Source: a virus. From it: a stretch of DNA of 25,037 bases. This document shows positions 1 through 7,495 of the stretch, piece by piece (the first letter of the stretch is position 1; the number at the start of each line of letters is the position of its first letter). The notes under the pieces were generated by a model, which was given only the letters and a program-made list of their open reading frames with translations, searched no databases and was not told the DNA's origin. The translations under genes were made by a program, and so were the position numbers. The stretch spans positions 1 to 25,037 of IMG/VR virus record IMGVR_UViG_3300047356_000517. The stretch is one strand, 5' to 3'.

Positions 1-2
1 GA

Positions 3-776
3 CAGCTAGGCCATTCTTGCACATACAACGGTGGCAATGGCATTGATGTAATCTGGAGTGTTCTTTGGAATGGTAGAATGTTACACAACCAAAAGATATG
101 GAGTGAGAACAAACGATTAAACAAGCCAACGATTGTTCTTGAAGTAGGTGGTATTAAAAGAGGAACAACTTGGAAAGTAGGATTAAATGGTATCAATCGT
201 GATGGCGACTATCTGCCTGATAGCAATGATAGTACTCGCGCAAGCCTTCAGGGATTAAAACTTAAACCTTGGAGAACAACTGGCGATTTTATTTTAGTAT
301 GCGGTCAGCACAATAAAAGTTTACAATGGCAAGATATGCCTAGTATAAGCAACTGGTTTTTAAATATCTATGACGAAATACGTAAACATACAGATCGCCC
401 TATTTTACTTAGGCCACATCCTCGTTGCAGATTAGACCAAATTGAACGTGGACTAAGGAATGTACATAGACAAGAGCCAATGCAACTTGTTAATACATAT
501 GATGATTTTGATATGACATTTAATGATATATGGGCTACAGTAAGTCATAGTAGTAACCCAGGAGCACAAAGTATTATAGCAGGCGTTCCTAGTTTTGTTA
601 GTCCTAGTAGCCTTGCTTACGATGTTGCTAATGACATAGATTTCTTTCACGATATTGAAGATCCCTTAATGCCAGATCGAACACAGTGGCTAAACGACTA
701 CGCTTGGACAGAGTTTACAGTTGAAGAAATATCCCAGGGCATACCACTTAAACGCTTGACATCTATGCTCGAGTAA
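3..776 (+). CDS. Possible GT-B-type glycosyltransferase, 5' end cut by window
   Basis: The reading frame is open from the window edge, so the N-terminus is missing; the first internal ATG at 78 is probably not the true start. The C-terminal half contains LRPHPR, then HSSNPGAQSIIAGVPSFV, an order (basic RPHP segment, then a small-residue loop with a Gly-Val-Pro turn) that recalls the sugar-nucleotide-binding half of GT-B glycosyltransferases and CDP-glycerol-transferase-like enzymes. No signal peptide or membrane segment is visible in the part seen. The stop codon lies 14 nt before the next gene, and the final codons contain that gene's -35 box. The glycosyltransferase idea fits the Kdo genes further on but rests on weak local resemblance. 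It could equally be an uncharacterised phage protein. Confidence 0.6.
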   Translation, partial: QLGHSCTYNGGNGIDVIWSVLWNGRMLHNQKIWSENKRLNKPTIVLEVGGIKRGTTWKVGLNGINRDGDYLPDSNDSTRASLQGLKLKPWRTTGDFILVCGQHNKSLQWQDMPSISNWFLNIYDEIRKHTDRPILLRPHPRCRLDQIERGLRNVHRQEPMQLVNTYDDFDMTFNDIWATVSHSSNPGAQSIIAGVPSFVSPSSLAYDVANDIDFFHDIEDPLMPDRTQWLNDYAWTEFTVEEISQGIPLKRLTSMLE

Positions 777-784
777 GTTATACT
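756..784 (+). promoter_or_regulatory. Sigma-70 promoter giving a leaderless mRNA
   Basis: TTGACA at 756-761 and TATACT at 779-784 are separated by exactly 17 nt. The ATG of the following gene begins at 791, so 6 nt separate the -10 box from the start codon and transcription should begin at about the A of ATG. No Shine-Dalgarno sequence is present. The promoter lies inside the last codons and just past the stop of the upstream gene. Confidence 0.8.
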
Positions 785-790
785 GTATGT

Positions 791-1993
791 ATGATTACAG
801 TAGAAGATTACATCGAAGTATTAGCAGGTATCCAGTCCGGCGGCGAGTCTATTAAGTTAGATAGATCTGATTACAATCTTATTGCAAGTTTAGCAAGGCA
901 AACGTTTAAAGGTATTCCGTATACTGATAGACAATGCGATCTTGCAAAAACTAAAATTGTGCAGTACACAGAACAGTTAGGTCAAGCAGGGTGGGTTGTT
1001 GATGAGTTAGATAACTTACGAATGCCGTTGAGAGAAATTGATCGCAGTAGATGGATTAAATTAGAAACAACTAGTGCAGGCGAATCAATTGCTGTCCGAT
1101 TTACATTTCAAAAGAAATTAATATCAGCATTAGAAAAACTTTCGTCAAAACCTCATTTTTATGATAAAGTACGAAAAGTACAATATTTTTTATATAGTGA
1201 AAAGGCATTGTTTGATATTGTAAATGCGTTTAAAGACAGAAATTTTGAAATTGATGACACTATAACAGATATGTACAACAAGATTTCTTTGTTTGATAAA
1301 GAAGCATCAGTGCCTGGAGTTTATAATTCTGAGCTTAAAAATTTGCCAGTATCAGCTACTAAATTAATTGAAAACGAAATTGGAAAGTTAAGTGCTGACA
1401 ACTTATTGTTATATAAAGATCGTAGTTTAAAATACGGGCTTAATATTGATTACGAAGCAGATAAAAACACTCTTGAAGGTAGAATTGCAAATAGATTAGA
1501 ATCAAATGTATGTCTTGACGATAATTTGGTAAAAATTGATGTGCTTTTACTAGCATTAGAAAAACTCCAACGCACTAAATTAATGATATTAGTTTCAGCT
1601 AATGACAGTCATTCTACATATAATAATGTAGTAGAAGTACACCAGCATCTCAAATATTTGATACCAAGCGATAAAATAAGTGTTTCATTTAGATTAGATA
1701 ACGTAAATGATGGTCTTGAGTTTAACAACTATATTAAAAGACAAAAAATTAATAATAAGGTTGACAAAGATACAAAAGTAGTGTATAATTTAAATAATAA
1801 ATTACCAAAGCCTCTTTATTGTTCTAATTGGGTACCTGATGCTATTTTATTATTAAATTCAAACGGGTACATAGCAACAAGAAAAGTATTAGACTGTTAT
1901 CCAGGTGTTGACTTAGTGATACACCTAAACAAGCCTAATATGGTTGCAGGCTACGGAGCATACTATATGAAACGTGGAGTACAAAAAATTTAA
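791..1993 (+). CDS. Unknown 400-aa phage protein upstream of UvsW
   Basis: I do not recognise this family. It is a soluble-looking, Lys/Asp/Asn-rich protein without signal peptide or membrane segments. A notable local segment is LRMPLREIDRSRWIKLE near residue 80; the C-terminal third alternates hydrophobic strands and polar turns. Its start is fixed by a near-consensus promoter whose -10 box ends 6 nt before the ATG, implying leaderless translation. The stop overlaps the UvsW start by one base (TAATG), so the two are probably translationally coupled and may work in the same DNA-repair or replication process. It also carries a perfect internal promoter (1761-1789). The existence of the gene is well supported by length and context; its function is not. 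Confidence 0.8.
   Translation: MITVEDYIEVLAGIQSGGESIKLDRSDYNLIASLARQTFKGIPYTDRQCDLAKTKIVQYTEQLGQAGWVVDELDNLRMPLREIDRSRWIKLETTSAGESIAVRFTFQKKLISALEKLSSKPHFYDKVRKVQYFLYSEKALFDIVNAFKDRNFEIDDTITDMYNKISLFDKEASVPGVYNSELKNLPVSATKLIENEIGKLSADNLLLYKDRSLKYGLNIDYEADKNTLEGRIANRLESNVCLDDNLVKIDVLLLALEKLQRTKLMILVSANDSHSTYNNVVEVHQHLKYLIPSDKISVSFRLDNVNDGLEFNNYIKRQKINNKVDKDTKVVYNLNNKLPKPLYCSNWVPDAILLLNSNGYIATRKVLDCYPGVDLVIHLNKPNMVAGYGAYYMKRGVQKI
1761..1789 (+). promoter_or_regulatory. Internal consensus sigma-70 promoter ahead of uvsW
   Basis: TTGACA (1761-1766), a 17-nt spacer and TATAAT (1784-1789) form a 12/12 consensus promoter inside the 400-aa gene. No ATG follows at the 6-nt distance used elsewhere; transcription from about 1796 would yield a roughly 200-nt leader before the uvsW start at 1993. 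It probably provides separate expression of the helicase. Confidence 0.6.
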
Positions 1994-3456
1994 TGGCAAC
2001 TTGTAGACTAATCATTGAAGATGAAGTAAACATTAAACTAGAAGGACTAGATGTAGATGTTCGAAGGAAACTTGCGAATGCTCTTAAGTTTGAGGTGCCA
2101 TACGCAAAGTATATGCCACAATACAAACTTGGTCGCTGGGACGGAAAAGTTGCTTTCTTTGGTATTGGTGGCACTGGCTACGTCAATCACCTTGATGTTG
2201 TTAGTCAAGTGCTACAAAAAAATAATGTTGAAATAGTTGACATTCAAGACAATAGGCATCCTATTAAATTAGACTTTACACCAGTTACAGAAACATACTG
2301 GAAAGAACAAGGTGTTGTATGGCCGGAAGGGCATCCAGCAGAAGGCGAAGATATTATTCTACGTGACTATCAGGTAGAAGCAATTAATAACTTCTTAGAA
2401 AATCCACAGAGCTTGCAACAGATTGCTACTGGTGCAGGTAAAACAATTACGACAGCAACGCTGTCACACATAGCTGAGCCATACGGTAGGTCACTTGTAA
2501 TTGTTCCTAACAAGTCGTTAGTAGAACAAACAGAAGAAGACTATATTAACTGTGGGCTCGACGTAGGGGTATACTTTGGAGATCGAAAACAATTAGGTAA
2601 GACTCACACTATTTGCACTTGGCAGAGTTTGAATATACTCGACAAGAAGCACAAGGACGGCAGCGCAGTATTAAGTCTGGCAGAGTTCCTAGAAGGTGTA
2701 AGCACTATTATCGTTGACGAAGTACACCAAGCCAAAGCAGAAGTTCTAAAGAACTTACTGACTCGCAACCTACGTAACGCTCCAATACGCTGGGGACTAA
2801 CTGGTACAGTACCTAAAGAGAAGTTTGAGTTTGAAAGTATTCACGCTAGTCTTGGTCCTGTGATTGGTCAGATTAGTGCAAAGGAATTACAAGACAAAGG
2901 TGTACTAGCAAATTGTCACGTTAACATTTGTCAACTAATTGATACAGTAGCACACAGTGGATATCAAGAAGAATTAAAATATCTTGTAACAAACAAAGAC
3001 AGAATAGAATACATAGGCAAATTATTAAACACAGTAAGTCAAGAAGGCAACACACTAATATTAGTAGACAGAATATCAGCAGGCGAACTATTACAAGAAC
3101 TTATACCAAATAGCACATTTGTAAGTGGTGCTGTAAAAGTAAAAGATAGGAAAGAAACATATGACACAATTCGTGAAGGAACTAATGAGGTTATTATCGC
3201 AACCTATGGAGTTGCTGCCGTGGGTCTTAACATTCCTCGTATTTTTAACTTGGTTCTTTTGGAGCCTGGGAAGTCTTTCGTAAGAGTAATTCAGTCAATT
3301 GGTAGAGGCGTAAGAAAGGCAAAAGACAAAGACTTTGTACAAATTTGGGATATCACTTCAACGTGCAAATTTGCAAAGAGACATTTAACTCAACGAAAAA
3401 AATTCTATAAGGAAGCACAGTATCCTTTCACTATAGAAAAGATTGATTGGAACTAA
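1993..3456 (+). CDS. uvsW: UvsW-like SF2 DNA/RNA helicase
   Basis: This is a superfamily 2 helicase of 487 aa, close to T4 UvsW (about 500 aa), which branch-migrates recombination intermediates and unwinds R-loops to switch replication from origin- to recombination-dependent mode. A Q-motif-like LRDYQVEA (about residues 123-130) precedes Walker A ATGAGKT (145-151), then motif II DEVH (242-245), motif III GLTGT, and in the second RecA domain VAAVGLNIPR and the arginine-finger motif QSIGRGVRK. The N-terminal 100 residues, including YKLGRWDGKVAFF, match the small substrate-binding domain expected in UvsW. The ATG overlaps the upstream stop (TAATG). All helicase motifs look intact. RadD- or XPB-like helicases are the nearest alternatives, but the phage context favours UvsW. 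Confidence 0.9.
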   Translation: MATCRLIIEDEVNIKLEGLDVDVRRKLANALKFEVPYAKYMPQYKLGRWDGKVAFFGIGGTGYVNHLDVVSQVLQKNNVEIVDIQDNRHPIKLDFTPVTETYWKEQGVVWPEGHPAEGEDIILRDYQVEAINNFLENPQSLQQIATGAGKTITTATLSHIAEPYGRSLVIVPNKSLVEQTEEDYINCGLDVGVYFGDRKQLGKTHTICTWQSLNILDKKHKDGSAVLSLAEFLEGVSTIIVDEVHQAKAEVLKNLLTRNLRNAPIRWGLTGTVPKEKFEFESIHASLGPVIGQISAKELQDKGVLANCHVNICQLIDTVAHSGYQEELKYLVTNKDRIEYIGKLLNTVSQEGNTLILVDRISAGELLQELIPNSTFVSGAVKVKDRKETYDTIREGTNEVIIATYGVAAVGLNIPRIFNLVLLEPGKSFVRVIQSIGRGVRKAKDKDFVQIWDITSTCKFAKRHLTQRKKFYKEAQYPFTIEKIDWN

Positions 3457-3459
3457 TAT

Positions 3460-3966
3460 ATGAAAATACTGACTTTAGAAAACAAAGCGTTTTCGCTAAC
3501 TAATATGCCAGATGAATTAGAAGATGAAGTGCAGTTTGCAGTACTTGACAATAGTGATGCAAAAGAGCCCGACTTCTTTTTTATTCCGCTAATATTTTTA
3601 GAATCATTTAACGCTCCGGCGATGGTTTTAGAAATAGCAGGTAAAGAAATTATAATGCCTATTGATTGGCACTTAGCAGTAGGTGACAGCACTAGCGGAA
3701 ATGATTTAGAAATTTTACCATTAACAAGTATTAATGACAGAGGATTTGAAGCATTTCTTTTTAATCCGTTAAGTAGTTATAAATTTGATTTTGCAGACAT
3801 TAAAGTTACAAACTTTTATAATGATGTTAAATGGTACTTTCCTAAAACTAAAAACGGACAACTATTAGCAGTACCGCTTACTGATGGTCCTAAACCATTA
3901 TGTGCGTACTTTATTAAAGATATAAGCAGACAGAGCGAAGTAATAGATTATACAAATTTACTATGA
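3460..3966 (+). CDS. Unknown 168-aa phage protein
   Basis: I do not recognise a family. The protein is acidic at its N-terminus (DELEDEVQ) and contains a central hydrophobic strand region followed by IIMPIDWHLAVGD and a segment reading FEAFLFNPLSSYKFDF, suggestive of a compact beta-rich soluble domain. No signal peptide, membrane helix or cysteine cluster is seen. It begins 3 nt after the uvsW stop and ends in a 4-nt ATGA overlap with the oxygenase gene, so it belongs to the same transcription unit. There is only a weak GGAA before the ATG. The gene is supported by its tight placement; no function can be assigned from sequence. Confidence 0.75.
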   Translation: MKILTLENKAFSLTNMPDELEDEVQFAVLDNSDAKEPDFFFIPLIFLESFNAPAMVLEIAGKEIIMPIDWHLAVGDSTSGNDLEILPLTSINDRGFEAFLFNPLSSYKFDFADIKVTNFYNDVKWYFPKTKNGQLLAVPLTDGPKPLCAYFIKDISRQSEVIDYTNLL

Positions 3967-4526
3967 CCCAATTCATTGAAACTACATATTTTGACGATTT
4001 AGAATTATGCGACGAAATTATTAATTTCTTTAATCAAAATAATAGTGAACATTTTAAAGGTCAAACATCACACGGTGTAGATACAAATATAAAAGATAGT
4101 ACTGATTGCTATCTTAACGACGAGTATCTTGTCAATCGCTATGTAGCATCTCTTATGAGGTCTGCAGAAGAATACGTAGAAACATATCCGCAAGCAAACA
4201 GTTATGCTCCTTGGGGAATTGTTGAACCAATTTACATACAGAAATATAAACCATCCGGCGGATATCATCAATGGCATACTGAACGTAGTAGCGGTGATGG
4301 AGTACAAGCATCAAGACATTTAGTTTTTATGACATACTTAAATGATGTTAATGACGGCGGAGAAACAGAATTTATACATCAAGGAATGCAAATACATCCA
4401 GAAAAGGGCAAGACATTAATTTGGCCCGCTGATTGGACACACACGCATAGAGGAATACCATCACCAACTGAAACAAAGTATATAGTTACGGGATGGTTTA
4501 ATTTTTTTCAGAAGGAGAACACATAA
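3963..4526 (+). CDS. 2-oxoglutarate/Fe(II)-dependent oxygenase, prolyl-4-hydroxylase type
   Basis: The C-terminal half has the double-stranded beta-helix signature of the prolyl-4-hydroxylase superfamily: YKPSGGYHQWHTE, then MTYLNDVNDGGETEF, then a distal His in the WPADWTHTHRG region and the 2OG-binding basic residue in KYIVTGW. Such proteins are common in T4-like marine phages and probably hydroxylate a protein or small-molecule substrate. The proximal iron ligands read H-T-E rather than the usual H-x-D; Glu at this position is uncommon but can still bind iron in related enzymes. Length (187 aa) is normal for the stand-alone phage form. The ATG overlaps the upstream gene by 4 nt and the stop overlaps the cupin gene by 1 nt. 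The substrate is unknown. Confidence 0.85.
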   Translation: MTQFIETTYFDDLELCDEIINFFNQNNSEHFKGQTSHGVDTNIKDSTDCYLNDEYLVNRYVASLMRSAEEYVETYPQANSYAPWGIVEPIYIQKYKPSGGYHQWHTERSSGDGVQASRHLVFMTYLNDVNDGGETEFIHQGMQIHPEKGKTLIWPADWTHTHRGIPSPTETKYIVTGWFNFFQKENT

Positions 4527-4879
4527 TGAAAGCAGGAAAAATTTGGGGTCAGACTGAATTGATCCACGCTAACGGCGTATTAGAATTTCACCGCATTGAA
4601 TACAAAGCGGGATACAAATGCTCAGAACACGAACATCAATTTAAATGGAATGGCTTTTATGTAGAGTCGGGTAAAATGATTGTTCGAGTTTGGCAAGATG
4701 ATCAAGGATTAGTTGATGAAACTATTCTTGAAGCAGGGGACTTTACACAAGTAAAGCCCGGAAAAATTCACCAGTTTGAAGGTTTAGAAGATGGTGTCGC
4801 TTTTGAACTATACTGGGCTGAATTTAATCACGATGACATTGTTCGTCGGACAAGTGGCACCGCAACAGGAAAGAAGTAA
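4526..4879 (+). CDS. Small cupin-domain protein
   Basis: A single cupin barrel of 117 aa. The first cupin motif is around YKAGYKCSEHEHQFKWNGFY (metal ligands H-x-H with a downstream aromatic/Glu region) and the second is GDFTQVKPGKIHQFEG, giving the third His. Such single-domain cupins bind a divalent metal and act as sugar-nucleotide epimerases, isomerases or dioxygenases, or bind small ligands, so a precise activity cannot be read. It starts in a TAATG overlap with the oxygenase gene, with AAGGAG upstream at 4513-4518. A second cupin lies two genes further on, directly before kdsA, so a role in sugar metabolism is possible but unproven. Confidence 0.8.
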   Translation: MKAGKIWGQTELIHANGVLEFHRIEYKAGYKCSEHEHQFKWNGFYVESGKMIVRVWQDDQGLVDETILEAGDFTQVKPGKIHQFEGLEDGVAFELYWAEFNHDDIVRRTSGTATGKK

Positions 4880-4882
4880 GAA

Positions 4883-5491
4883 ATGTTTAAAAACATCGAT
4901 AAGAAGATGATGCTCAAACTTGCACTATTGCACGTTGTTGTCATCACAATTAGTAATGCACTCGTTGCAATTCCAGTAGAGATTGCTGGGTATAAATTAA
5001 CTTGGGCGGCGTTTACGTTCCCATTAGTTATTCTAGCAACTGACTTAACAGTTAGAATGTTAGGTAAGAATATTGCTCGAGCAACTATTGCCGCGGCATA
5101 TCCAATTGCGATCATTACAAGTATTGCAGTTGTACTAGCAGAAGGTGCACCAGAGAGTGTAGCAATGCGTATTGGCTTTGCATCAGCAACAGCATATGCT
5201 GTAGGTACATTCATTGACGTGTATGTATTCCAAGCAATTAGAGAGCGTATGAGTGTATGGTGGTTAGCACCTGCATTGTCAACTGTAGTTGCAAACGTAA
5301 TTGACAGTTACACATTCTTTGCAGTTGCATTCAACAACAGCGCCGATGAGTATATGGCTGCTAACTGGATGGAAATTGCAGGATCACAAGCTGTACTAAA
5401 AATTGCAGTAGGTTTAATTATCTTCCTACCAGCATATGGGTTACTACTACGTTACCTCAAAGGACGTACAAATGACACAGAAACGGGGTAA
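4883..5491 (+). CDS. yhhQ: Queuosine precursor transporter (YhhQ/QPTR, DUF165/VUT family)
   Basis: The 202-aa protein is highly hydrophobic with about six predicted membrane helices and no signal peptide. Features typical of YhhQ/QPTR proteins are present: the FPLVILATDL segment in an early helix, then ATAYAVGTFIDVYVFQAIRER, and ALSTVVANVIDSYTFF with the conserved Asp within a membrane helix. E. coli YhhQ (221 aa) imports the 7-deazaguanines preQ0 and preQ1 across the inner membrane. In a phage this could supply precursors for tRNA queuosine or for deazaguanine modification of phage DNA; no other deazaguanine gene is visible in this window. It starts 3 nt after the cupin stop. The substrate is inferred from family membership. 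Confidence 0.75.
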   Translation: MFKNIDKKMMLKLALLHVVVITISNALVAIPVEIAGYKLTWAAFTFPLVILATDLTVRMLGKNIARATIAAAYPIAIITSIAVVLAEGAPESVAMRIGFASATAYAVGTFIDVYVFQAIRERMSVWWLAPALSTVVANVIDSYTFFAVAFNNSADEYMAANWMEIAGSQAVLKIAVGLIIFLPAYGLLLRYLKGRTNDTETG

Positions 5492-5741
5492 ATTACTACC
5501 TGGTGAAGCAATGATATATGAGCGTAGCGACGGTGTTGTCTACGCTCATTATCGAGACAAGCCTGAGATACCTCGTTGGATCATAGGTGGAGACCCAGCA
5601 GGTGTTGCTAGAGCACAAGGCGATTTAATAAGCTACTCAGAATGGCGTGAGCTATGCGAATTAAGTGAACAGTACCCAACACTAAAAAAATTGTTGGATA
5701 CACTAGTAACAACATATTATACAATAAAGGAACACAAATGA
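5472..5741 (+). CDS. Unknown 89-aa phage protein
   Basis: The start is placed at 5472 because AAAGGA at 5458-5463 lies at good spacing and this leaves only a 20-nt overlap with the transporter gene; a longer in-frame start at 5436 would lack such a site. The protein begins MTQKRGKLLPGEAMIYER and contains Trp-rich and charged segments such as PRWIIGGDPAG and YSEWRELCELSEQYP. The second half is likely helical. There is no signal peptide or membrane helix. It ends in a 4-nt ATGA overlap with the second cupin gene. I recognise no domain. The tight coupling suggests a real gene. Confidence 0.65.
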   Translation: MTQKRGKLLPGEAMIYERSDGVVYAHYRDKPEIPRWIIGGDPAGVARAQGDLISYSEWRELCELSEQYPTLKKLLDTLVTTYYTIKEHK

Positions 5742-6067
5742 AATACGAAGATTGGGACATTGGTGGAGAAATTGTAAAACAAGACGACCGTTATCTTGTA
5801 AAGGATAATACAAAACTCAACAACCTAATAGTAAGTAGTACTATGTTAACAGCTCATAAGAGTACAACAGGACATAGACACGCCGGTCAAGAAGAAGTAT
5901 ATGTTTTTGTACAAGGCTCTGGCCAAATGGAACTTGATCATAAAATATTTGATGTAACAGAAGGCGACACTGTTCTTATTGAAGACGGTGTATTTCATAA
6001 AGTGCATAACACAACAGATTTTGGATTAAAATTTATTTGTGTATTTGACGGAGGGAGAAACCATTGA
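5738..6067 (+). CDS. Cupin-2 domain protein coupled to KdsA
   Basis: A 109-aa single-domain cupin. Motif 1 reads HRHAGQEEVYVFVQGSG, with the H-x-H and Glu ligands typical of metal-binding cupin-2 proteins; motif 2 is GDTVLIEDGVFHKVHN, supplying the third His. It resembles the cupin domain of mannose-6-phosphate isomerase-type proteins. Its TGA stop overlaps the TTG start of kdsA (TTGA), so the two are probably made together. This makes a role in sugar-phosphate handling plausible, for example acting on the Kdo precursor, but the family is too broad to state a reaction. Confidence 0.8.
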   Translation: MKYEDWDIGGEIVKQDDRYLVKDNTKLNNLIVSSTMLTAHKSTTGHRHAGQEEVYVFVQGSGQMELDHKIFDVTEGDTVLIEDGVFHKVHNTTDFGLKFICVFDGGRNH

Positions 6068-6849
6068 GAATTATAGCAGGACCGTGTCAACACGAGTCAT
6101 TAGGCCAATCAGCAGAAATTGCACGTGAATGTAAACGTGTATGCGATCAGTACGGTATTGAGTATTACTTCAAAGCAAGTTTTGATAAAGCTAATCGTTC
6201 AAGTATGCAAGGTAAACGTGGCGTAGGTATGCGAGCAACATTTGACGATTTTGTTGCACTAAAAGAAACACTCGGAGTAAAGATACTAACTGACTTCCAT
6301 AGTGTATTTGAAATTGAAAGTTTTAAAGGCGTCGATTCTTGGTACAATGCAATTGACGTAATACAAATTCCTGCATTCCTATGCAGACAAACAGATCTTG
6401 TACAGGCAGCGTGTCGTACAGATAAAATTGTTAATATTAAAAAAGGACAGTTCTTAGCACCTTGGGATATGAAAGGTGTGCTAAGTAAATGTGAAGGCGC
6501 AAAAGAAGTTTGGATAACTGAGAGAGGAACAAGTTTTGGCTACAACAATCTTGTCGTTGACTATACTGGTCTTATGTATATGCTCGACAATTATGAACAT
6601 CCTATTGTATTTGATGTTACGCACTCTGTCCAAAAACCCGGAGGACTTGGGTCTAGCTCAGGCGGTAACCGTGATTACGTCCCTGGGTTGGCTCGTAGTG
6701 GGGCTGCTATTGGGGTACGGGACTTTTTCCTTGAAGTCCATCCTGACCCTGATGTAGCACCAAGTGACGGTCCTAATATGCTTAGGCTAGAAAATTTTGA
6801 GGAGGTGGTACGTGACATCATCAGCTATTCTTATACCCGCAAGGTATAA
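6064..6849 (+). CDS. kdsA: 3-deoxy-D-manno-octulosonate 8-phosphate synthase (KdsA), metal-dependent type
   Basis: KdsA condenses phosphoenolpyruvate with arabinose 5-phosphate to give Kdo-8-phosphate, a precursor of the inner-core sugar of lipopolysaccharide. Diagnostic segments are IAGPC at the start, FKASFDKANRSS, LTDFHS, the near-invariant IPAFLCRQTDL, VNIKKGQFLAPWDM, FDVTHSVQ and HPDPD...SDGPN. Cys8 in GPC, with the later His (DVTHS), Glu (FLEVH) and Asp (SDGPN), marks the metal-dependent class (Aquifex type) rather than the E. coli class with Asn at this position. At 261 aa it is slightly short but complete. The start is TTG, fixed by the overlap with the cupin stop. The last 38 nt overlap kdsB. 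Codons at about 6625-6760 are much richer in G and C than the rest of the gene. Confidence 0.92.
   Translation: MRIIAGPCQHESLGQSAEIARECKRVCDQYGIEYYFKASFDKANRSSMQGKRGVGMRATFDDFVALKETLGVKILTDFHSVFEIESFKGVDSWYNAIDVIQIPAFLCRQTDLVQAACRTDKIVNIKKGQFLAPWDMKGVLSKCEGAKEVWITERGTSFGYNNLVVDYTGLMYMLDNYEHPIVFDVTHSVQKPGGLGSSSGGNRDYVPGLARSGAAIGVRDFFLEVHPDPDVAPSDGPNMLRLENFEEVVRDIISYSYTRKV
6800..6806 (+). promoter_or_regulatory. Strong ribosome binding site deciding the kdsB start
   Basis: AGGAGGT, a full Shine-Dalgarno sequence, lies inside the end of kdsA, 5 nt before the GTG at 6812. It rules out the upstream in-frame TTG at 6797, which would place the site inside the coding region, and fits the conserved N-terminus of CMP-Kdo synthetases (AILIPARYNSTRFPGKP). 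Confidence 0.8.
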
Positions 6850-7495
6850 CAGCACACGCTTTCCAGGCAAACCTTTGGCACTGTTAGATGGTGTGCCAAT
6901 GATTAAACGAGTGTATGATGCTTGTATAGCGTCTAAGATACCAACATACGTGCTTACTGATGATCAAACCATATACAACGTGATAGGTGGAAATTGTCTG
7001 TTAGATCACCGCGAATACGAAAACGGAACTGAAAGATGTGCAGGCGCTATTGCTAAGTTTGATATATTAGATCAATACAAAAACTTTATAAACGTACAAG
7101 GTGATATGCCTGATGTTACACTTGATATGATCGAAAAAGCACAATGGCACTTACAACACTATCCTGTTACCACAGTGTTTACTCAAATGCAAGAAGACAA
7201 ACAGAACGACCCTAACTCAGTTAAGATGGTACGTGCTGGTGACCAAGCACTATGGTTTGGAAGAGGTATGACTGGCTATGGCGATTGGCACTTAGGAGTA
7301 TACGGATATAAGCGTAATGCGTTAGAAATATATCCTACGCTTCAAGTTGAACGTGAGGAAGAAGTTGAAAAATTAGAACAACTTCGATGGCTCAAAAACG
7401 GTTGGCAAGTTGGATGTTTGAGTGTACAATATAATGGAGTAGAGATAAATTCACCAGAGGATGTAGACGAATGGCATACCAAGCATTTCCAGTAA
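6812..7495 (+). CDS. kdsB: CMP-Kdo synthetase (KdsB, 3-deoxy-manno-octulosonate cytidylyltransferase)
   Basis: KdsB activates Kdo with CTP to form CMP-Kdo. The nucleotide-binding N-terminus IPARYNSTRFPGKPL is unmistakable, followed by YVLTDD, NGTERCAGAIA, the metal-binding NVQGD (here NVQGDMP instead of the usual NVQGDEP), GVYGYKRNAL and LEQLRWLKNG. At 227 aa it is somewhat shorter than E. coli KdsB (about 248 aa) but covers the whole fold. The GTG start follows a perfect AGGAGGT. It overlaps kdsA by 38 nt, so the two steps are coupled. Neither KdsD nor the KdsC phosphatase is visible, so the host would have to supply those steps. The Glu-to-Met change next to the catalytic Asp is unusual and could alter activity. 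Confidence 0.9.
   Translation: MTSSAILIPARYNSTRFPGKPLALLDGVPMIKRVYDACIASKIPTYVLTDDQTIYNVIGGNCLLDHREYENGTERCAGAIAKFDILDQYKNFINVQGDMPDVTLDMIEKAQWHLQHYPVTTVFTQMQEDKQNDPNSVKMVRAGDQALWFGRGMTGYGDWHLGVYGYKRNALEIYPTLQVEREEEVEKLEQLRWLKNGWQVGCLSVQYNGVEINSPEDVDEWHTKHFQ

Noticed and set aside
6536-6757. A 73-codon frame inside kdsA with two membrane-helix-like stretches.
   Set aside because: It starts with TTG and has no ribosome binding site; the hydrophobic residues arise from the shifted reading of the conserved kdsA end. The odd composition is listed as a separate finding.
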